A stretch of 13,592 nt of DNA from a bacterium (GTDB taxonomy: Bacteria > SZUA-79 > Acidulodesulfobacterales > Acidulodesulfobacteraceae), in assembly GCA_021806125.1 (NCBI GenBank), contig JAJZYC010000024.1:1-13592 (forward strand). The letters run 5' to 3'. The notes below the pieces were generated by a model, which worked only from the letters and a program-made list of their open reading frames with translations, was not told the origin of the DNA and made no database searches. Positions within the stretch are counted from its first letter, which is position 1. Every line of letters starts with the position of its first letter. This document shows, in pieces, positions 7,011 through 13,592 of this stretch. Made by a program: the position numbers and the translations under genes.

Positions 7011-8528
7011 ATGGAAAATAAACCTAAAATATTAATAATAGACGACGAAAAGTCCATACTTGAATCGTTAGCCATACTCCTTAAGCTGGAGGGATACGAT
7101 ATTTTTACCGCCGAAAGCGTAAGTTCGGCAATAAAGCTTATAGACGAAAAAAATTTTAATTTGATTATATCGGATATTAAGATGCCCGAGATGTCGGGCA
7201 TAGATTTAATAAAATATTTCAGGAGGGAAAAAGCGGATTTTATCTCTAGATATAAACATATTCCGGTTATATTAATGACGGCGTATTCCGATGTTAAAAC
7301 CGGCATAGAAGCAATAAAGCTGGGAGCGTTCGATTACATGGCTAAACCGTTCGACAATGAGGAATTTAAAATTACCGTCAGAAGAGCATTGGACTATTTT
7401 TCAGTTTTTAACGAATTAAACGACCTGAAATCGGTTTGTATTACGTCAGGCGAAATAAAAGGAATTTCAAAAGCGATAAAAAACGTCGTAAACGAAATAT
7501 CCAGGATTTCTTCCGCTTTTAATAATATTCTCATTACAGGCGAGTCCGGAACTGGAAAAGAACTTGCGGCGAGGCTGGTTTACGAAATTTATTCCAAAAA
7601 TTCAGGCAGTTTAAAAAATATTCCTTTCGTGCCCGTTAACCTTGCAGCTATCCCTGATAATCTTATCGAAAGCGAATTGTTCGGTTATGTCAAGGGTGCA
7701 TTTACAGGCGCGGAATCCGATAAAATGGGGTTGATAAAATATGCGGACGGAGGAATTCTTTTTTTAGACGAAATAGGCGATTTGCCTTTAAGCGTCCAGG
7801 TTAAATTATTAAGGGTTTTACAGGAGAAAGTATATAGAAAATTAGGCTCCAATACGGAAGAGTCCGCAAGGATTAAGATATTAGCCGCAACGAACAAGGA
7901 CTTGAGCGCGTTAATATCCGGCGGAAAATTCAGGGAAGACCTCTATTACAGGTTAAATTCCATAAATATCGAGATGCCTCCTCTAAGGGAACATAAAGAA
8001 GATATTCCGCCGCTTATTTCTTATTTTATAAAAAAGTTTTCTAAGAATATAGATTCTATTTCCCGTGATGCGCTGTCGGCTCTTATGGATTACGATTATC
8101 CCGGAAATACCAGAGAACTCGAAAACCTTATCGAAAGAGCCTGTATTTATTGCGAAGGATGGGATATATCTGGCGCCGGAGACACGCCGAAAGAAATAAG
8201 CATGGAATGTCTTCCCGATTATATTTTTAATAGCGCAAATAAAGCAAAAAGCACGACTCCTGCAAAAAATGAAGCGGGCGGTTTTCAAAGAAATGAGGAG
8301 TTTAACGGAACCGACCCCGAAATTTATATGTCCGAGATAGCGGATATATTCGACCGCATCAACAGAAATAAGAACATATCGCTTCCGGATTTTATGAAAG
8401 AATTAGAAAAATACATAGCGGCAAACAGGATAAAAAAGGAAAACTCTAAATTGGAAGCCGCAAAAAGTTTAGGTTTGTCGCTTCGGTCTTTAAGATATAT
8501 ACTTTCTAAAAGCGGCAATAACGGATAA
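7011..8528 (+). CDS. pilR: Sigma-54-dependent response regulator PilR
   Basis: NtrC-family activator of RpoN promoters, classically that of pilA, phosphorylated by PilS. It has 505 residues from this start. The receiver domain (about 5-125) has acidic residues in IIDDE, phospho-acceptor Asp55 in SDIKMPEMSG and Lys112 in AKPFD. The AAA+ domain has Walker A GESGTGKE (177-184), the sigma-54 contact loop GAFTGA (229-234) and Walker B with Asp253-Glu254. The C-terminal Fis-type helix-turn-helix ends in SLRSLRYILSKSG, close to PilR proteins I know. The start is uncertain: ATG 7011 gives the normal MENKPKILIIDDE beginning but lacks an SD; GTG 6975, in frame, adds 12 residues and has AGGA (6958-6961) 13 bases upstream. 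Homology favours 7011. Confidence 0.92.
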   Translation: MENKPKILIIDDEKSILESLAILLKLEGYDIFTAESVSSAIKLIDEKNFNLIISDIKMPEMSGIDLIKYFRREKADFISRYKHIPVILMTAYSDVKTGIEAIKLGAFDYMAKPFDNEEFKITVRRALDYFSVFNELNDLKSVCITSGEIKGISKAIKNVVNEISRISSAFNNILITGESGTGKELAARLVYEIYSKNSGSLKNIPFVPVNLAAIPDNLIESELFGYVKGAFTGAESDKMGLIKYADGGILFLDEIGDLPLSVQVKLLRVLQEKVYRKLGSNTEESARIKILAATNKDLSALISGGKFREDLYYRLNSINIEMPPLREHKEDIPPLISYFIKKFSKNIDSISRDALSALMDYDYPGNTRELENLIERACIYCEGWDISGAGDTPKEISMECLPDYIFNSANKAKSTTPAKNEAGGFQRNEEFNGTDPEIYMSEIADIFDRINRNKNISLPDFMKELEKYIAANRIKKENSKLEAAKSLGLSLRSLRYILSKSGNNG

Positions 8529-8547
8529 TAATTAATTTAATTTTTTG

Positions 8548-8620
8548 AGATTGCTTCGCTGCGCTCGCAATGACAATCGGCGTCTGTCATTGCGAGGAGT
8601 TGGAGACGACGAAGCAATCT
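8548..8620. repeat. MITE-like interspersed palindrome in the pilR-truA gap
   Basis: The ends AGATTGCTTCG (8548-8558) and CGAAGCAATCT (8610-8620) are perfect 11-base inverted repeats. Inside are a second perfect pair, TCGCAATGACA (8565-8575) and TGTCATTGCGA (8585-8595), and a 9-base central loop. The two pairs are separated by 6 bases on the left and 14 on the right. The wording matches a small repeat family (ATTGCGAG...GAAGCAATC) that I know as multi-copy in many bacterial genomes. No T-tract follows the right arm, so it is not a standard terminator. It is non-coding, although it happens to be open in the truA frame. Confidence 0.8.
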
Positions 8621-8643
8621 TAAATATGTATTATAATAATCGT

Positions 8644-9414
8644 ATGAATTATTTAATGGTTTTTGAATATTGCGGAACTGATTATAACGGCTGGCAGGCT
8701 CAAAACAGCGTTAAAGCGCTGTTAAGAAATAAAACCGTAGAAAACGAAATACTGAAAGCTATAAAAATTATTACTAAATTAGACGTAAAATTATTCGTTT
8801 CGGGTAGAACCGACGCTGGCGTTCACGCTTTAAACCAGGTTGCCAATTTTAAACTTCCTTTTTATTATGATTTAACAAGGTTTAAAAATGCGCTAAACGG
8901 AATTATGCCCCGCGACATATCAGTAAAGAACTTAGAAATAGTGCATGATTCGTTTCATGCGACATACGATACTATTTCAAAAACGTATCTTTATAAAATA
9001 AATTCCGGATTCAGGAGCCCGTTGTTATCGGACAAGTCGTGGTTTGTTAAAGAAGAGTTGAATATTGGTTTAATGAATGAATCCGCAAATGTTTTTTTGG
9101 GAAGAAATAATTTCTTTAATTTTGCGAAAAGGGAAAGAAGAGAAAAAAACAGAAATTACCACAGAGTAATTACCCAAATAAAAGTGTGCCGCAAAAATTA
9201 CGGGTTTGATATATTTATAGAAGGGGAAGGTTTTTTAAGGCATATGGTAAGGAGAATAGTCGGAGTTATAATTTTATGCGGAACTGGAAAAATGGATATT
9301 AAGCGCCTGACTGATATGCTTAAAGGAGAAAATCAAGTGCGTAATATTATATGCGCGCCTGCATGCGGGCTTTTTTTATATTCCGTAAGATACGGGCATA
9401 AAATTTATTGTTGA
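8644..9414 (+). CDS. truA: tRNA pseudouridine(38-40) synthase TruA
   Basis: Isomerises uridines 38-40 of the tRNA anticodon arm to pseudouridine. It has 256 residues, near the 270 of E. coli TruA. The N-terminus MNYLMVFEYCGTDYNGWQAQ is the family's first strand. The catalytic Asp57 lies in SGRTDAGVHA, and the C-terminal FLRHMVRRIVGVI segment is typical. In-frame starts at 8626 and further up at 8545 would add residues; the latter would translate the palindromic repeat and is rejected. Neither 8644 nor 8626 has a visible Shine-Dalgarno sequence. The gene lies 115 bases after pilR with no clear promoter of its own, so it may be transcribed from the pil side through the palindrome. The assignment is firm; the exact start is not. 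Confidence 0.95.
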   Translation: MNYLMVFEYCGTDYNGWQAQNSVKALLRNKTVENEILKAIKIITKLDVKLFVSGRTDAGVHALNQVANFKLPFYYDLTRFKNALNGIMPRDISVKNLEIVHDSFHATYDTISKTYLYKINSGFRSPLLSDKSWFVKEELNIGLMNESANVFLGRNNFFNFAKRERREKNRNYHRVITQIKVCRKNYGFDIFIEGEGFLRHMVRRIVGVIILCGTGKMDIKRLTDMLKGENQVRNIICAPACGLFLYSVRYGHKIYC

Positions 9415-9439
9415 TATTTTATTTAATTTCATTTATAAT
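9411..9439 (+). promoter_or_regulatory. Predicted sigma-70-like promoter of rimP-nusA-infB
   Basis: TTGATA (9411-9416, five of six consensus bases) overlaps the truA stop. After exactly 17 bases comes a perfect TATAAT (9434-9439). A start of transcription near 9446 would give a leader of about 72 bases before rimP. This is the best promoter match in the window. Confidence 0.6.
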
Positions 9440-9451
9440 TCTATATTATAG

Positions 9452-9487
9452 TATATAAAAAATATTTTACGACAAGGTTTTTATATA
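9452..9487 (+). promoter_or_regulatory. AT-only hairpin in the rimP leader
   Basis: TATATAAAAA (9452-9461) and TTTTTATATA (9478-9487) are perfect 10-base inverted repeats around a 16-base loop. The loop ends in AAGG (9474-9477), an SD-like stretch. The right arm ends where the terminator-like stem begins. The pairing is weak (A-U only) and could arise by chance in AT-rich DNA; a role as an alternative leader structure is inference. Confidence 0.4.
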
Positions 9488-9517
9488 AAAGTGGGTTATA
9501 CCCGCTTTTTTTGTTTT
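9487..9517 (+). terminator. Intrinsic terminator-like hairpin / attenuator abutting rimP
   Basis: AAAAGTGGGT (9487-9496) pairs with ACCCGCTTTT (9500-9509) around a TAT loop, with one G-U wobble. The T-rich run from 9506 is broken by a G at 9513, and its last T (9517) touches the rimP ATG. It could end truA transcripts. Because it also lies downstream of the predicted promoter at 9411-9439, it would act on rimP-nusA-infB transcripts as an attenuator. The GTG at 9491 lies within the stem. Confidence 0.7.
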
Positions 9518-9997
9518 ATGCACGAAAATTTAATAAAAGAAATAGAAAAAATTATCGAGGATATAGTGCCTTATTACGGATGTTATCTTGTAGGGGCAGT
9601 GTTTTTTCCGGCAAGAAAAAACAGCGGCGCTATTCTAAGAGTGTACGTCGATGCCGACGGCGGGGTGGGAATATCGGCTTTGTCCGAAATATCTAAAGAA
9701 TTAAGTATGATTCTCGACGTCAAAGACATTATAAAATTTAAATACACTCTTGAAGTTTCGTCCCCCGGCATAAACAGGGTATTGTTGAAATTTAACGACT
9801 ATAAAAAATTTATAGGCAAAAGAGTAAAAATAGCATTAAAAAATAAAATAGACGGCAGAATTAATCTCATAGGGGAGATAACGGACGCGTCGGGCGAAGA
9901 CGAAAACCCGGGCATCACTATTTTCGACGAAATAGAGAATAAACATAGGACGGTAGGTTTTTGCGATATAAAGAAAGGAAATTTGTTGGTCGTATAA
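9518..9997 (+). CDS. rimP: Ribosome maturation factor RimP
   Basis: Cytosolic factor for 30S subunit maturation. It has 159 residues (E. coli 150). The N-terminal domain contains LRVYVDADGGVGISAL and the signature YTLEVSSPGINR; a small SH3-like C-terminal domain follows. ATG 9518 fits the family start (MHENLIKEIEKIIEDIV), but no Shine-Dalgarno precedes it: the 18 bases upstream are the right arm and T-tract of the terminator-like hairpin. A GTG at 9491, in frame and inside the hairpin, would add nine residues and has AAGG 13 bases upstream. Its added residues merely translate the hairpin, so I keep 9518 while noting that translation could begin at 9491. The gene is followed by nusA after 30 bases, the standard operon order. 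Confidence 0.93.
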   Translation: MHENLIKEIEKIIEDIVPYYGCYLVGAVFFPARKNSGAILRVYVDADGGVGISALSEISKELSMILDVKDIIKFKYTLEVSSPGINRVLLKFNDYKKFIGKRVKIALKNKIDGRINLIGEITDASGEDENPGITIFDEIENKHRTVGFCDIKKGNLLVV

Positions 9998-10014
9998 TAT
10001 AAATTTATAAAATT

Positions 10015-10020
10015 AAGGAG
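10015..10020 (+). promoter_or_regulatory. Strong Shine-Dalgarno that fixes the nusA GTG start
   Basis: AAGGAG ends seven bases before GTG 10028. It supports this GTG as the start: the reading frame has no other well-placed start nearby, and the protein then begins where the NusA N-terminal domain should. Confidence 0.85.
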
Positions 10021-10027
10021 TCTTAAG

Positions 10028-11323
10028 GTGCCTCAAATTATTATAAACGATTTAAACCCGGTGATAGACCAGGTATCAAAAGATAAAAATATCGACAGAT
10101 ATCTGGTGGTGGAGGCTTTGGAACAGGCTATTCTTGCTATAGCCAGAAAAAACCTCGGGCAGGGTTATGATTTAGAAGCGCATTTTACGGAGGAAACCGG
10201 CGAGATAGAGGTTTTTATGTTTAAACTTGTAGTGGGAGAAGTTAAAAACGCCAAAACTGAAATATCTCTCGAAGAAGCCCTTAAAGATGACCCAGATGCT
10301 ATTATCGGAGATAGCCTCGGACTTAAAGTAGAAAAAAATATTTATGGAAGAATAGAAGCGCAGGTTGCAAAACAGATTATTTTCCAAAAAATAAAAGAAA
10401 TCGAATACAAAAATATTTTTAACGAATTTAACGAGAGAAAGGGAGAGATAGTCAGCGGACTCGTAAGGAAGGTCGAAAAGTCCGTAATAATAGTAGATCT
10501 TGGTAAAACCGAGGCTATTTTGCCAAGGCAGGAGCAAATATTCAGCGAAACATACAGGCCGCACGACAGGATAAGAGCCGTACTGTCCAATATAAAAATG
10601 GAAAAAGGCGGTCCTAAACTTATTCTATCACGCGCTTCGGACGAGTTTTTAGCCAAACTTTTTGAGACCGAGGTTCCCGAAATATATGATGGAGCCGTTA
10701 AGATAGTTAGAGTTGCAAGGGCGCCCGGATTCAGGTCTAAAATTGCCGTTGCGACCACCAATAAAGATATAGATCCTGTAGGCGCCTGCGTCGGAATGAG
10801 AGGCATAAGGATACAGAGTATAACTAACGAGCTTAGAGGCGAAAAAATAGATATTATACCTTATTCGGATAATCCATCGAAATTTGTCGTAAGCGCTCTA
10901 AGTTCGGTTGAAGTTTCCAATATTATGGTTAACGAGGATTTAAAATCTATTACCGTCGTGGTTCCCGACGACCAGCTTGCGCTTGCGATAGGCAAACAGG
11001 GTCAAAATGTAAGGCTTGCGACAAAAATTACCGGTTATAAAATAGACATTTTAAGCGAATCTAAAATCAGCACAAAGGATAAAAACGCTTATAAAGACCT
11101 TATGGACATTCCCGGAGTCGGGGAAATTACGGCAAAGCTTTTGTATCAGAACGGTTATGCATCGGCAAACGATATATCCGGCGCCGACGCGGAAAAATTA
11201 GCAAAAGATATTTCCGTGGATGTAAAAAAAGCCGAGAAAATTATTAATTCGGCAAGCGTTTATTTAGAAAAAGTAAAATCCGATATAGAGCTTAAAGAAA
11301 AAATAGAACAAGATACTATATAA
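10028..11323 (+). CDS. nusA: Transcription termination/antitermination factor NusA
   Basis: Binds RNA polymerase near the RNA exit channel and modulates pausing, intrinsic termination and antitermination. It has 431 residues. The N-terminal polymerase-binding domain spans about 1-130. The S1 domain begins at 139 (GEIVSGLVRKVEKSVIIVDLG). The KH1 loop GMRG is at 256-259 (VGACVGMRGIRIQSI) and the KH2 loop GKQG at 322-325 (DDQLALAIGKQGQNVRLA). One helix-hairpin-helix repeat near 355-410 (IPGVGEITAKLL) is followed by a short charged tail. Length and domains are close to other non-enterobacterial NusA proteins; E. coli NusA carries two acidic repeats at this end. The start is GTG with a strong SD. 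The ylxR and ylxQ genes often found between nusA and infB elsewhere are absent. Confidence 0.97.
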   Translation: MPQIIINDLNPVIDQVSKDKNIDRYLVVEALEQAILAIARKNLGQGYDLEAHFTEETGEIEVFMFKLVVGEVKNAKTEISLEEALKDDPDAIIGDSLGLKVEKNIYGRIEAQVAKQIIFQKIKEIEYKNIFNEFNERKGEIVSGLVRKVEKSVIIVDLGKTEAILPRQEQIFSETYRPHDRIRAVLSNIKMEKGGPKLILSRASDEFLAKLFETEVPEIYDGAVKIVRVARAPGFRSKIAVATTNKDIDPVGACVGMRGIRIQSITNELRGEKIDIIPYSDNPSKFVVSALSSVEVSNIMVNEDLKSITVVVPDDQLALAIGKQGQNVRLATKITGYKIDILSESKISTKDKNAYKDLMDIPGVGEITAKLLYQNGYASANDISGADAEKLAKDISVDVKKAEKIINSASVYLEKVKSDIELKEKIEQDTI

Positions 11324-11362
11324 AAGAGAAAGCTAAGACTGCACACTAAAAAAGGGAAAATA

Positions 11363-13592
11363 ATGGAAGAAAGAAGGGTTTCTAAAGGAGTTATCAGGAG
11401 AAGGGCAAGCAGGACGGAACCGGAAGAAACTAAAGCAATTTTAACCGAGCCGCAACCGGCGAATATATCTTCAACCGAAAAACATGAATCCGGCGAAAGG
11501 CTCTTGGAGCCTGTCGAAGTTTTAACGCCTGTTAAAAATGCAGGGGAATTTAAAGAGCATAAAAAGCTTGAACCTCCGCGCCATGCAACCGCGGCAGAAA
11601 AACCCGCCAAGGGAAAAGAAAACGTTATTAAATTAAAAAAAGGCGGCAAAAAAGAAGAAGTTCAAAAACCGGACGTTCTTAGCGTAATAAAAACGTTAGA
11701 CACCCTGAAAGCTAAGAGTATGTCAGAAGAAGCACCTGAATCCTCGCCCTATAAAAAACCTGTTAAAAAAGAAGAAATAAAGAAAGGTCCCCAAGCTAAA
11801 TTTTCTAAGAACGAAAAATTTATAGACACGTCCGAGGAAGGGGAATCGTTTATTTTCAGGAAGCATAAAAGAAAATTCGGCGGTAAGTTTCATAAACAGC
11901 CGAAGCGCATCCAGCAGATAGTGCCAGAAAAAAAAGCATCCAAGAAAGTGATTAAAATAAGCAGCGGCATAACCGTAAACGAATTATCCCAGGCACTCGG
12001 AGTTAAAGCGTCCGAAGTTATAAAAAAATTAATGGATGTCGGCATAATAGCTACTATGAATCATATAATAGACATAGATGCGGCTTCCCTCATTGCTTCC
12101 GAGTATGGATATACCGTAGAAAACGTAAGTTTTAACGAAGCTATAGCCCTTGAAGAATCCGCAGATGCCGAAGATTCACTTTTACCGAGGGCGCCGGTAG
12201 TTACCGTTATGGGACACGTTGACCACGGCAAGACCTCACTGCTCGACGCTATAAGAAAAACGAACGTTACATCGAACGAAGCCGGCGGTATAACCCAGCA
12301 CATAGGCGCATACAGCGTCGAGATAGACGGCTCTATGATTACTTTTCTCGATACTCCGGGACACGAAGCGTTTACGGAAATGAGGGCTAGAGGCGCCGGC
12401 ATAACCGATATAGTAGTCCTTGTAGTTGCGGCAGACGACGGAGTTATGCCTCAAACTATAGAAGCTATTAACCATGCTAAAGCTGCCAACGTTCCGATTA
12501 TAGTCGCAATAAATAAAATAGACAAGCCGGGCGCAAATCCTGCTAAAATTAAAAACAGTCTTCTGGAATACGGCCTCGTTTCCGAAGAGCTGGGAGGGAC
12601 GACCCTTTATGCGCAGGTTTCGGCTAAAACGGGCTCTGGAATAAAAGAACTCCTCGAACTCATCATACTCCAATCCGAAATATTAGAATTAAAAGCAAAT
12701 CCTAACAAACCGGCAAGGGGAACCGTTATCGAAGCAAAGCTCGATAAGGGAAGGGGTCCCGTGGCTACGGTTTTAATACAGAGCGGCACATTAAAAGTTA
12801 ACGACAGCGCGGTATGCGGTTTGTATTACGTTAAAGTCAGGGCAATGCTAGACTACAAGGGAAATAAGATTGAAACGGCCGGTCCGTCCACTCCCGTCGA
12901 AATATTCGGATTGGAAGGCGTTGCATCTCCGGGAGACAATTTTATCGCGCTTAAGGACGAGAAAGAGGCTAAAAGAATAAGTTTAGAGAGGCAGTTGAAG
13001 CACAGGGAAGTCGAGTTAAGCTCAAATGCAAGGCTTACTCTCGAGGGATTGTACGAAAAGATTAAATCCGGAGACGTAAAAGAACTCAGGCTAATAGTTA
13101 AAACAGACGTTTACGGCTCTATGGAAGCTTTAATACAGTCGTTTAAAAAACTTTCCAACCCAAAGGTAAAAGTCAATATAATACACAGCGGGGCGTCGGC
13201 AATTACAGAAAGCGACGTTATGCTTGCAAAAGCGACTAACTCTATAATCATAGCCTTTAACGTGCGCCCGGAGTCTAAGGCTTCGGCATTAAGCGAAACC
13301 GAAGGTATAGAAATAAGATACTACAGCATAATTTACGATGCTGTAAAAGACATAAAAGATGCTATGGAGGGACTTCTTGCCCCTATAGAAAAAGAGAAAA
13401 TTACCGGCAAGGTGGAGGTAAGAAGCGTTTTTAACGTACCGAAATCGGGTGCCGTTGCAGGGTCGTTCGTATTAAGCGGGGTCGTCAAAAGGTCGTCAAA
13501 CGTCAGGCTGTTAAGGGATAACGTGGTAATATATACCGGACACATCGACTCGCTGAAAAGGTTTAAAGAAGACGCAAAAGAAGTTCAGGCAA
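11363..13592 (+). CDS. infB: Translation initiation factor IF-2, 3'-truncated by window edge
   Basis: GTPase that brings initiator fMet-tRNA to the 30S subunit and promotes subunit joining. The frame is open from ATG 11363 (AAAGGG at 11351-11356) to the last base, 743 codons. The first ~195 residues are a Lys/Glu-rich, low-complexity linker that opens with a VIRRRA element. A single IF2_N module follows at about 200-255 (ITVNELSQALGVKASEVIKKL). The G domain has G1 GHVDHGKT (284-291), G2 GGITQHIGAY, G3 DTPGHE (330-335), G4 NKID (384-387) and G5 SAKTGSG. Domains II, III and part of C1/C2 follow; some 30-60 residues are probably missing. The extra IF2_N module that starts many IF2 proteins is not seen. 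The nusA TAA lies in the same frame 13 codons upstream. Confidence 0.96.
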   Translation, partial: MEERRVSKGVIRRRASRTEPEETKAILTEPQPANISSTEKHESGERLLEPVEVLTPVKNAGEFKEHKKLEPPRHATAAEKPAKGKENVIKLKKGGKKEEVQKPDVLSVIKTLDTLKAKSMSEEAPESSPYKKPVKKEEIKKGPQAKFSKNEKFIDTSEEGESFIFRKHKRKFGGKFHKQPKRIQQIVPEKKASKKVIKISSGITVNELSQALGVKASEVIKKLMDVGIIATMNHIIDIDAASLIASEYGYTVENVSFNEAIALEESADAEDSLLPRAPVVTVMGHVDHGKTSLLDAIRKTNVTSNEAGGITQHIGAYSVEIDGSMITFLDTPGHEAFTEMRARGAGITDIVVLVVAADDGVMPQTIEAINHAKAANVPIIVAINKIDKPGANPAKIKNSLLEYGLVSEELGGTTLYAQVSAKTGSGIKELLELIILQSEILELKANPNKPARGTVIEAKLDKGRGPVATVLIQSGTLKVNDSAVCGLYYVKVRAMLDYKGNKIETAGPSTPVEIFGLEGVASPGDNFIALKDEKEAKRISLERQLKHREVELSSNARLTLEGLYEKIKSGDVKELRLIVKTDVYGSMEALIQSFKKLSNPKVKVNIIHSGASAITESDVMLAKATNSIIIAFNVRPESKASALSETEGIEIRYYSIIYDAVKDIKDAMEGLLAPIEKEKITGKVEVRSVFNVPKSGAVAGSFVLSGVVKRSSNVRLLRDNVVIYTGHIDSLKRFKEDAKEVQA

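Noticed and set aside
8545..8643. N-terminal extension of TruA by about 33 residues from an upstream start
   Set aside because: It translates the palindromic repeat at 8548-8620 and adds residues with no counterpart in the TruA family; the family start fits 8644 (or at most 8626).
9511..9696. Small + strand ORF overlapping the start of rimP in another frame
   Set aside because: It lies inside rimP, is Arg/Lys-rich as out-of-frame translations often are, and has no SD or family resemblance.
1..13592. CRISPR arrays, tRNA or rRNA genes, transposases, phage genes, toxin-antitoxin or defence genes
   Set aside because: No regularly spaced repeats, no cloverleaf-like or rRNA sequence, and no unassigned space large enough for such genes; all sizeable frames belong to known housekeeping or pilus families.

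Overview
The window is a compact stretch in which every gene reads on the + strand and gaps are short. It suggests a Gram-negative bacterium of the old Deltaproteobacteria or a relative. The reasons are the order pilB-pilT-pilC-pilS-pilR, which I know from Geobacter-type genomes, and an IF2 N-terminus starting with a VIRRRA-type element of the kind I recall from that group. The sequence looks moderately AT-rich by eye and is heavy in ATA, AGA and AGG codons, so an uncultured low-GC lineage is plausible. I cannot name a species.

Layout: (1) 1-738, the 3' part of aroE (shikimate dehydrogenase). (2) 818-8528, a type IV pilus motor and regulator cluster: pilB (extension ATPase), pilT (retraction ATPase), pilC (inner-membrane platform), pilS (membrane histidine kinase) and pilR (sigma-54-dependent response regulator). 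No pilin gene is present. (3) 8644-9414, truA (tRNA pseudouridine synthase). (4) 9518-13592, rimP-nusA-infB, the conserved ribosome maturation / transcription elongation / translation initiation operon. infB runs off the right edge.

The gene content is well known, and I see no novel multi-gene system. The less ordinary signals lie in domain details and between genes. PilB carries three MshEN-type half-motifs instead of two. Two different palindromic elements sit in the pilS-pilR and pilR-truA gaps, and the second creates a false N-terminal extension of TruA. The rimP leader is the best regulatory candidate: a good sigma-70-like promoter, an AT-only hairpin, then a terminator-like hairpin whose U-tract ends directly at the rimP start codon. 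This fits transcription attenuation, possibly autoregulation by NusA, which the same operon encodes.

Functionally, PilB and PilT power pilus extension and retraction through PilC, and PilS/PilR probably control pilin transcription at a locus outside the window. aroE, truA, rimP, nusA and infB are housekeeping genes. All intergenic stretches are under 120 bases; those holding a signal are listed as features.
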